A stretch of DNA of 64,000 bases from Myxococcus stipitatus DSM 14675 (GTDB taxonomy: Bacteria; Myxococcota; Myxococcia; Myxococcales; Myxococcaceae): contig NC_020126.1 of assembly GCF_000331735.1 (NCBI RefSeq), positions 5,164,501 to 5,228,500 on the forward strand, written 5' to 3'. Shown here piece after piece: positions 26,683 to 34,196 of this stretch (positions within the stretch are counted from its first letter, which is position 1; every line of letters starts with the position of its first letter). A model generated the notes under the pieces. The model worked only from the letters and a program-made list of their open reading frames with translations, ran no database searches and was not told the origin of the DNA. Made by a program: the position numbers and the translations under genes.

Positions 26683-27294
26683 ATGGCCGCACCCATCCTC
26701 GAGGTGGACATGGAGCACCCCTCTCCGCGCCACATCCAGCGCGCCGTGGAGGTGCTCGAGCGCGGCGGACTCGTCGCCTATCCGACGGATACGTATTACG
26801 GCATGGGCTGTGACCTGGGCTCGAAGAAGGCCATCGAGCGGCTCTACCAGCTCAAGGGCCGCGACAAGAAGAAGCCCCTGTCCTTCCTCTGTCCGGACCT
26901 GTCTGACGTGGCGCGCTATGCCCACGTGAGCAATTTCGCGTACCGGACGATGAAGGGTCTGACCCCTGGCGCGTTTACTTTCATTCTAGAAGCGACGCGC
27001 CTGGTGCCGGACTTGATGATGACCCGACAGAAGCAGGTAGGTATCCGGGTACCCGATGCCCCACTGGCACGGGAGCTGGCGCGTGCGCTGGGGCGTCCCC
27101 TGGTGACGACCTCGGTGAGCAATCTCGAAGGAGAGCCGCTCACGGATGCCCGGGACATCAAGGACGCATTGGGCCATGGGTTGGACCTCATCCTGGATGG
27201 CGGCGTGACGTTGAACGAGCCGTCCACGGTGGTTTCACTCATCGGCGATACGCTTGAAATCCTCCGCCAGGGCAAGGGTAGGCTGGAGGACTGA
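26683..27294 (+). CDS. Sua5/YciO/YrdC-family protein (threonylcarbamoyl-AMP synthase-like)
   Basis: 203 aa, the short single-domain form. YrdC fold motifs: GGLVAYPTDTYYGMGCDL, RLYQLKGRDKKKPLSFL, GAFTFILEAT, VGIRVPDAPLARELARALGRPLVTTSVS and NEPSTVV. The family makes threonylcarbamoyl-AMP for tRNA t6A; the KGRDKKKPLS form and overall shape are closer to the YciO branch, whose activity is less certain (family knowledge). Cytoplasmic. AGGAGG lies upstream of ATG 26683. Confidence 0.9.
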   Translation: MAAPILEVDMEHPSPRHIQRAVEVLERGGLVAYPTDTYYGMGCDLGSKKAIERLYQLKGRDKKKPLSFLCPDLSDVARYAHVSNFAYRTMKGLTPGAFTFILEATRLVPDLMMTRQKQVGIRVPDAPLARELARALGRPLVTTSVSNLEGEPLTDARDIKDALGHGLDLILDGGVTLNEPSTVVSLIGDTLEILRQGKGRLED

Positions 27295-27319
27295 AACTCG
27301 CTCACGAGGGGGGGCCGCA

Positions 27320-28300
27320 GTGCAATCAGGAGCCGCGGGGCCGGCGCGGACGGACATCCCGCAGTACGTCCCATCGCCGATGAAGTTGCTGTTGCTGCTG
27401 TTGTTCCGACCCGTGGACCTGCACTACAGGCTCCGCGCGGCGGGCATCCTCGTGCCCGGAGGGCGCATCGGCCAGCTCTGGAAGGAGCAGGCGGAGGGCG
27501 GCCGCGCGGCGGGGCTCTACGTCCGGCGCATGTTGTTGTTGCTGGTGGTGGGCTCTCCCCTGGCGACGGCGCTCGTGGGGTTGGGGCTGTACTGTGCCGG
27601 CATCCCCCTGCGAGGCGGCTGGGCGGTCTCCGCGCTGTGTTGTTCGGCCGTGGGGTTGACGCTCGCGCAGGTGTCCGGGCTGGCGGCGGGTGTGCTCCTG
27701 GGGTCGCTGGCGAGCCTGTCCATCCTGGTGGGCCTGCACGCCACGGCGGCGGGGGCTTTCGGGCCGGTGGAAGGGGCGGGTGCTGGAGTCGTCGTGGGCG
27801 TCTGTCTGGGAATGGTGTCGGGGTTGTCGGTGGGCAGCATCGCGAGCATCGCCATCGGGCGAGGTCCCTCCGTGTGGCGCCTCCAGATGGCGGCCATCGT
27901 CACCAGCGTGGTGCCCATGCTGGTGTGGAGCCGGCTGGTGAACACGTCCTTCGCGGGAGCCGTGGCGGCGTCCGCGCTGGTGGCCTTCCTGGTGAGTGCG
28001 TTCCGGCTGCCGCTGTATGCACTGGAGGTCCTGGCCTCCGCGGCGGCGTATGCGGTGGAGCGGTGGACGGGACTGCCGACGCTGCACTGGGTGCCCGTGC
28101 GTCACCACAACCTGAGCTATCTGCCGCACCCGTTCCTGAGCCGGCACCTGGCGCTGGCGGTGCGCTCGCGTCCCGCGGAGGTCCTCGCGGTGGCGGATGC
28201 CTGCCTGCGCTCTCCGGGCAACATCGTGGTGGGCTGGCCCTGGGTGGTGCAGGCGCTGGAGCGCTCCTCGGCGGAAGGCGCGCGCGGACCGCACTCCTGA
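27320..28300 (+). CDS. Hypothetical multi-spanning membrane protein
   Basis: 326 aa from GTG 27320, chosen for the GAGGGGGGG ahead of it; ATG 27380 is an alternative. An amphipathic start (LLFRPVDLHYRLRAAGI) is followed by about six to eight glycine-rich helices (residues about 70-255). A soluble C-terminal region (LHWVPVRHHNLSYLPHPFLSRHLALAVRSRP) resembles the end domains of some NACHT/HEAT-type membrane proteins; this is remembered resemblance only. It lies between the Sua5-like gene and xerD on the same strand. Function unknown. Confidence 0.7.
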   Translation: MQSGAAGPARTDIPQYVPSPMKLLLLLLFRPVDLHYRLRAAGILVPGGRIGQLWKEQAEGGRAAGLYVRRMLLLLVVGSPLATALVGLGLYCAGIPLRGGWAVSALCCSAVGLTLAQVSGLAAGVLLGSLASLSILVGLHATAAGAFGPVEGAGAGVVVGVCLGMVSGLSVGSIASIAIGRGPSVWRLQMAAIVTSVVPMLVWSRLVNTSFAGAVAASALVAFLVSAFRLPLYALEVLASAAAYAVERWTGLPTLHWVPVRHHNLSYLPHPFLSRHLALAVRSRPAEVLAVADACLRSPGNIVVGWPWVVQALERSSAEGARGPHS

Positions 28301-28334
28301 TTGCCTCGGCGTGGGGCTCCGGTAGCCTGACGGC

Positions 28335-29264
<930 letters not shown>

Positions 29265-29303
29265 GGCAGGGGGGCGCGAGGGCCATGTCAGACCGGGTCC
29301 TAG

Positions 29304-29624
29304 ACTCCCGATGCACCAGGTAGACCCACTCCGGATTGGATCTGCGAGGTGCTTTCCCCTGTGTCACGCAGCACGGATCGCGTCCGCAAGCTGCCCGTGT
29401 ACCACCGCAGGGGTGTGTCACATGCGTGGCTCATCGACCCGCTGCGGTATTCGCTCGAGGTCTACCGGAGTGGCCCTCGGGGATGGGCGCAGGTCGGGCT
29501 GTATGAGGGCTCGGCGGTGGTTCGCGCGGAGCCCTTCGCCGAGGTGCCCCTGGAGCTGGGCTTGCTGTGGCTTCCGCGTCGAGGGGCGTCGGGGCCGCGC
29601 GTGAATCCCGTGCCCCCGCCGTGA
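29304..29624 (+). pseudogene. Uma2-family (DUF820) endonuclease remnant, C-terminal half
   Basis: A frame open from 29304, just after an in-frame TAG, encodes PTPDWICEVLSPVSRSTDRVRKLPVYHRRGVSHAWLIDP-like residues. These are the second half of Uma2/DUF820 PD-(D/E)xK proteins, with the E and K of the active site. The N-terminal half of the family (about 80 residues) is absent upstream, where xerD ends 39 bp earlier. An ATG at 29367 or GTG at 29349 could start a 91-aa peptide, but a truncated remnant is more likely. Uma2 proteins are abundant in myxobacteria and often decay. Confidence 0.65.
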
Positions 29625-29637
29625 GCGGGGGCGGCCA

Positions 29638-30822
29638 TCACATCCCGAGCTTGAGGGCGGGGAGTCCGAAGGGGTCCGTGCTGGTGCGTCGCGACTCGGC
29701 GGGGGACTCCGCGTCGGGCAGCGGGGCGACCCGAATCAGTCCCGAGGCCATCAGTCGGTGGACCGAGCGCGACGCGGCCAGCTCTCCCATGGCGGCGGTG
29801 CGCAGCGCCTGGCGGATGCTCCGGCTGCCTCGCAGCTTCGAGTACAGGTAGAGGTCATCCGCCGTGAGCTGTGGCGGGGTGGGGCGGGGGATGGGCTCGA
29901 AGACGAGCCTTCCGTCCAGGGCGAAGAGCTCGTCACTGAGCGCCAGCGTCAGGCGCACCTCGGCCTCTCGATACAGGGCGTGGGCCTCCGGCACGGGGCC
30001 TCGCTCCAGCACCTGCGCCGCCAGGGCGACCGCGTGGTCATACTTGCCCTTCTCGAGGAAGCCCTTCACCAGGTTCAAGAGGTCGGCCAGCTCCGCGGCT
30101 TCACCGAGCCTGGGGCCCTTGGGCACTCGGGGCGCCAGCGCGCCTCGACGGTACAGGTGGAGGATCCACCGCGCGGCGAACAGGGGGGCCTCCTTGGCGG
30201 TGGCCAGCATCTCACCGAGCGTGGCGCCGCTCGCGGCCAGCTCCAGGAGCTTGTCCTCCTCCTCGGAGTACGTCTCCACGGCGAACTCGCGGAACACTCG
30301 GAACGTGGCGTCCAGATGCGGGAAGACCTCGCGGAACACAGACCACTCGCGCAGTCGCGTCACCGCGTCGCGGTGGAGTGTCGACAGCGACAGCTTCAGG
30401 CCCACCGCTCGCGACGCCGGCGGCAGCTTGGGGGTGAACTCCACCTCGCCGGACTCCCAGCCGTAGCAGTCGAAGAGCGCCTCACGGGCCTTGTGCTCCA
30501 TGGCCTCGATGAGCCGTGGCAGCTCCACGAAGCAGCGCTGAACCAGGAACGTGCCGTAGGGCATGTTCGCGCCCTCGGCCGCCTCGAAGGCCGCGGCGGC
30601 TCGGGGGGCGTCGAGGATGCGCAGGTTCACCAACACCTGCGCCAGGTGCTCGCGCGGGTCATTCGAGCTCTCGCTCACCAGGAAGCCGTCCTTCACCAGG
30701 AAGCAGCGCTGGGTGGCACCTCGCTCCACCCTCAACGTGCCCTCCACACCGGGCGTCGAGAAGAGCGGGGGCGTCACCAATTGCAGGCGATAGCTGGCGA
30801 GACTTCCCTTGAAAGACTCCAT
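29638..30822 (-). CDS. DUF4388 (PATAN-like) domain protein
   Basis: 394 aa from ATG 30822, preceded by GGGAGGATG. The N-terminal DUF4388 region (about 3-175: FKGSLASYRLQLVTPPLFSTPGVEGTLRVER, FLVKDGFLVSESSNDP, LFDCYGWESGEVEF) is typical of myxobacterial signalling proteins. The remainder is helical with a TPR-like stretch (FLEKGKYDHAVALAAQVLERG). DUF4388 is found beside receiver and kinase domains and in gliding/polarity proteins, but a molecular function is not established. It is a single gene, transcribed opposite to its neighbours. Confidence 0.85.
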   Translation of the reverse strand: MESFKGSLASYRLQLVTPPLFSTPGVEGTLRVERGATQRCFLVKDGFLVSESSNDPREHLAQVLVNLRILDAPRAAAAFEAAEGANMPYGTFLVQRCFVELPRLIEAMEHKAREALFDCYGWESGEVEFTPKLPPASRAVGLKLSLSTLHRDAVTRLREWSVFREVFPHLDATFRVFREFAVETYSEEEDKLLELAASGATLGEMLATAKEAPLFAARWILHLYRRGALAPRVPKGPRLGEAAELADLLNLVKGFLEKGKYDHAVALAAQVLERGPVPEAHALYREAEVRLTLALSDELFALDGRLVFEPIPRPTPPQLTADDLYLYSKLRGSRSIRQALRTAAMGELAASRSVHRLMASGLIRVAPLPDAESPAESRRTSTDPFGLPALKLGM

Positions 30823-31054
30823 GCCCGTTCATCCTCCCGGGTGAGGTTGCTCGCGGATACGGCGACCAGGGTACCGCTCCACCCGCCGCCACTCAATCGC
30901 AAGTGCCTGGAATCCCTTGGGAATTCCTTGTGGGTCGCAATTTTTCAGGCACGCGAGCGGCGAGTTCCGAGGCCGCGGCGGAGGCGTTGGGGGATGAACG
31001 GAGGGTTGCAGCAGCGGGTCGGGTGTGCGAACCACCTGCGTCGTCTCATGGAAA

Positions 31055-31079
31055 CCGGATTCGAATCGGTGGAATCCGG
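31055..31079 (+). promoter_or_regulatory. Structured GATTC/GAATC cluster in trpS leader
   Basis: CCGGATT (31055-31061) pairs with AATCCGG (31073-31079). The overlapping palindrome GATTCGAATC (31058-31067) offers an alternative structure, and more GATTC copies follow at about 31085 and 31100. It begins 60 bp before the trpS ATG. It could be a leader hairpin; it lacks T-box landmarks. Confidence 0.3.
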
Positions 31080-31114
31080 CGGCTGATTCCCGACTTCCCG
31101 ATTCGGAACCCGAC

Positions 31115-32161
31115 ATGCGGACCCTCTCAGGCGTGCAGTCTTCTGGAAAGCTGCACATCGGCAACTACTACGGCGCCATTCGCCAGTTCGTCCAACTGCA
31201 GGACGAGAGCGAGGCCTACTACTTCATCGCCAACCTCCACGCGCTCACCACCGTTCGCGACCCCAAGCTCGCGCTGGAGCTCACGCGCGAGGCCGCGGTG
31301 GCGTACCTGGCGCTGGGGGTGGACCCCAAGAAGGCCGTGCTCTTCCGCCAGAGCGACGTGCGCGAGGTGCTCGAGCTCTACTGGATCCTGGGCACCGTGG
31401 TGCCCCACTCGAACCTGGAGCGGGCCCACAGCTACAAGGAGAAGGTCGCCAAGGGCATCAGCCCGGACTTCGGCCTCTTCGCCTACCCGGTGCTGATGGC
31501 CGCGGACATCCTGCTCTACAGCGCGGACGCCGTCCCCGTGGGCAAGGACCAGATTCAGCACGTCGAGTTCGCCCGCGACTGGGCCGTGAAGTTCAACACC
31601 GAATACGTGCCGGGCTATGACCCCGCGGACCCGGAGGGCAAGGAGCGGGGCCACGCGCCCGGCCTCCTCAAGCTCCCCTCCGCGCGCATCCAGGAGTCCA
31701 CCCAGACGGTGCCCGGCGTCGACGGCAAGAAGATGTCCAAGTCGTACGGGAACACCATCGAGCTGTTCGCGGACGAGAAGGAGATCAAGAAGCGCATCAT
31801 GTCCATCAAGACGGACTCGACCCCCGTCGATGCGCCCAAGCCCGTGCCCACGGGCAAGCCCGAAGACACGTCCATCGCCAGCGAGGTCCCCCTCTACGAC
31901 CTGCTCAAGCTCCTGCTGCCCGAGTCGGAGTTCAAGGACGTGGACGCCAGCTGGAGGGCGGGCGGGAAGGGGTACGGCGACTACAAGAAGAAGCTCCTGG
32001 AGGCCTACCACGCGACCTTCGGTCCGGCCCGCCAGCGCCACGCCGAGCTGGTGAACGACCCGGCGGAGCTGGAGCGCATCCTCAAGGACGGCGCCGACCG
32101 GGCCCGCGCCGAGGCGACTCGTTTGATGGACAAGATTCGCCGCGCCGTCGGAATTCCGTGA
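31115..32161 (+). CDS. trpS: Tryptophanyl-tRNA synthetase
   Basis: 348 aa from ATG 31115 (MRTLSGVQSSGKLHIGN), normal for bacterial TrpRS. Class I signatures: the HIGH-like HIGN (14-17) and KMSKS at 206-210 (K206-M-S-K-S). It charges tRNA-Trp with tryptophan using ATP. The C-terminal anticodon-binding helices end ATRLMDKIRRAVGIP. It is the first of a housekeeping run followed by scpA, scpB and rluB. The leader holds the GATTC cluster listed separately. Confidence 0.95.
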   Translation: MRTLSGVQSSGKLHIGNYYGAIRQFVQLQDESEAYYFIANLHALTTVRDPKLALELTREAAVAYLALGVDPKKAVLFRQSDVREVLELYWILGTVVPHSNLERAHSYKEKVAKGISPDFGLFAYPVLMAADILLYSADAVPVGKDQIQHVEFARDWAVKFNTEYVPGYDPADPEGKERGHAPGLLKLPSARIQESTQTVPGVDGKKMSKSYGNTIELFADEKEIKKRIMSIKTDSTPVDAPKPVPTGKPEDTSIASEVPLYDLLKLLLPESEFKDVDASWRAGGKGYGDYKKKLLEAYHATFGPARQRHAELVNDPAELERILKDGADRARAEATRLMDKIRRAVGIP

Positions 32162-32323
32162 GGGAAAGGGCCTGAACGGGTGTTTACCGCCGTTTGTTTG
32201 ACCCACCTGGAACCCACTGTTAAGGAGGTGTGTCCCCCGGCTGGTGCTTGAGGCTGGCGCATCCGGGCCCTTGCATGATGACGAGCCGCCACCGAAAGCC
32301 AGAAGGGCAGCCAGGTTCCGCCG

Positions 32324-33193
32324 TTGAGTGACGGCCGCCCCACCTCGGCCGACGAGGGCCTCCGCGAAGGCGAGCTCCCCAGGACTCCTGGGGACGCCTT
32401 CCGCATCGCGCTGCCCAACTTCGAGGGTCCGCTCGACCTGTTGCTCCATCTCATCAAGGAGCACCGGGTCGACATCTTCGACATCCCCCTGGCGCTCATC
32501 ACCGAGAAGTACCTGGAGCACCTGGAGCGGATGCGGGAGATCAACCTGGACATCGCCGGGGAGTTCCTGGTGATGGCGTCCACGTTGGCCCACCTCAAGA
32601 GCCGCATGCTGCTGCCCCGCCAGGACGCGGTGGCGGTGCCCGAGGGCGGCGAAGCCCTGGCGGCGGTGGAGGAGCCGGATGACCCTCGCGCGGAGCTGGT
32701 CCGCCGGCTGCTCGAGTACCAGAAGTACAAGGACGCCGCCGAGCACATGGCCAAGCAGGACATCCTCGGCCGGGATGTCTTCGCCCGCAGCGTGCCGGTG
32801 GAGGCGGTGCCCATCCCCGAGGAGGAGGTGGGACTCCAGGAGTTCAGCGTCCTCAAGCTCGTGGAGGCCCTGGACCGCGTCCTGGAGCGCCTGCAGCCCA
32901 AGCACCAGCACGAGGTGGTGCGCGAGAAGGTGACCCTGTCCGAGGCCATCCTCCGCATCGCGGACCGTTTGCGCCCCACCGGTCAGGTGCTCTTCGAGAG
33001 CCTGTTCTCCGAGGAGGAGACGCCGACCCGCCAGGAGATCGTCGTCACCTTCCTGGCCATCCTGGAGATGGTGAAACGGCGCCTCATTCGTGTGGTACAG
33101 GACGAGCCGCTCGGCCCCCTGTTGCTGTTGCCCAACGGGGACGCCCTGGAGCAGTTGGCTCCCAAGGAGGTTGACGAGAGTGACTACCGGTAG
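32324..33193 (+). CDS. scpA: Segregation and condensation protein A
   Basis: 289 aa, kleisin subunit of the SMC condensin. The N-terminal Smc-neck segment (FEGPLDLLLHLIKEHRVDIFDIPLALITEKYLEHL) and the C-terminal winged helix (VVTFLAILEMVKRRLIRVVQDEPLGPL) are both present. The frame is closed by TGA at 32279-32281, and the first usable start is TTG 32324. It has only a weak ribosome site, and the protein homology begins about 24 residues later, so the start is uncertain. A near-perfect AAGGAGGTG at 32222-32230 does not serve this frame. The gene overlaps scpB by 14 bp. Confidence 0.92.
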   Translation: MSDGRPTSADEGLREGELPRTPGDAFRIALPNFEGPLDLLLHLIKEHRVDIFDIPLALITEKYLEHLERMREINLDIAGEFLVMASTLAHLKSRMLLPRQDAVAVPEGGEALAAVEEPDDPRAELVRRLLEYQKYKDAAEHMAKQDILGRDVFARSVPVEAVPIPEEEVGLQEFSVLKLVEALDRVLERLQPKHQHEVVREKVTLSEAILRIADRLRPTGQVLFESLFSEEETPTRQEIVVTFLAILEMVKRRLIRVVQDEPLGPLLLLPNGDALEQLAPKEVDESDYR

Positions 33194-34169
33194 GAAGGGC
33201 CCGCGAAAGCCGGAGAGCGACGTCGACACCGAAGGCGCGTCCGGAGGCCCGAGTCCCTTCTCCGAGGAGGAGCTCGCCGCGGTCACCGGCCCCGGTCCCG
33301 CAGACGAGCTGGACGAGTTCGAGGCCGCCGCCATCGAGGAGGACTCGGACAACACGCCCGACCTGGAGACGTCCTTCGAGAAGCTCGTCTCGAAGAGCCG
33401 CAAGCTGTCCCAGGACCGCGTCCGGACCGTGCTGGAGAGCGTGCTCTTCGTCGCCGAGCGGCCCCTGTCGGTGGACGAGCTGTACCAGGCGACCGGCATC
33501 GAGCGGGAGCTCATCGCCGAGGCCCTCAATCAAATCACCGGCAGCCACCGGGACGGCATCAGCGGCATCGTCCTGTACGAGGTGGCCGGGGGGTGGCAGT
33601 TCCGCACGGACCCTCACTCGGGTGAGTACGTGCGGCGGTACTTGCGCGTGAAGCCTCAGCGGCTCACCCGCGCCGCGGTGGAGACCCTGGCCATCATCGC
33701 CTACCGGCAGCCGGTGACCCGGCCGGAGCTGGAAGATATCCGCGGCGTGGATTGCGGCGCCGTCCTCAAGGCGTTGATTGACCGCAAGTTGGTGAAGATT
33801 CTCGGCAAGCGCGAGGAGGTGGGTCGCCCCATCCTCTACGGCACCACGCGTGAATTCCTGGAATTCTTTGCCTTGAAGGACCTGTCAGCGCTGCCCACGC
33901 TGCGGGAGTTCCACGAGTTGACGCAGGAGCATCGCGAAATCGTGGAGAAAGAAGTACGACCCGCGCCGGTTGCGGCGGGAACCGTGGAGGCCCTGTCGGA
34001 TCCAGGGTTCACGAAGCGGATGGAAAAGAGCGCGGCTGCGAGTGAGGCCGCGCTAGAGGACCTGGAAGAAGCCATGGAGGCGGCTGACCGGACACAGAAG
34101 GCCAGCTCCAGCGTCCTGGACACGCCCCCGAAGCCCGAGACGGGCGCCGAGGGGCCGAAGCCCGAGTAA
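33180..34169 (+). CDS. scpB: Segregation and condensation protein B
   Basis: 329 aa from GTG 33180 with AAGGAGG nine bases upstream, inside the scpA end. An acidic N-terminal extension (about 1-70) and a disordered C-terminal tail flank two winged-helix domains (about 75-240: VRTVLESVLFVAERPLSVDELYQATG; PQRLTRAAVETLAIIAYRQPVTRPELEDIRGVD). It binds ScpA and Smc to condense and segregate the nucleoid. The extensions are longer than in Firmicutes ScpB (about 200 aa) but common in myxobacteria (family knowledge). Confidence 0.93.
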   Translation: MTTGRKGPRKPESDVDTEGASGGPSPFSEEELAAVTGPGPADELDEFEAAAIEEDSDNTPDLETSFEKLVSKSRKLSQDRVRTVLESVLFVAERPLSVDELYQATGIERELIAEALNQITGSHRDGISGIVLYEVAGGWQFRTDPHSGEYVRRYLRVKPQRLTRAAVETLAIIAYRQPVTRPELEDIRGVDCGAVLKALIDRKLVKILGKREEVGRPILYGTTREFLEFFALKDLSALPTLREFHELTQEHREIVEKEVRPAPVAAGTVEALSDPGFTKRMEKSAAASEAALEDLEEAMEAADRTQKASSSVLDTPPKPETGAEGPKPE

Positions 34170-34196
34170 CGGGCAGCAATGGAAGAAGGGGAAGTA

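Noticed and set aside
31055..31110. tRNA gene or T-box in the trpS leader
   Set aside because: A GGATTCGAATC looks like a T-arm, but no acceptor, D or anticodon arms, nor T-box TGGN, could be fitted.
32230..32331. 33-codon leader peptide before scpA
   Set aside because: Its GTG is only one base from the AAGGAGG, too close for initiation, and codon use is not convincing.
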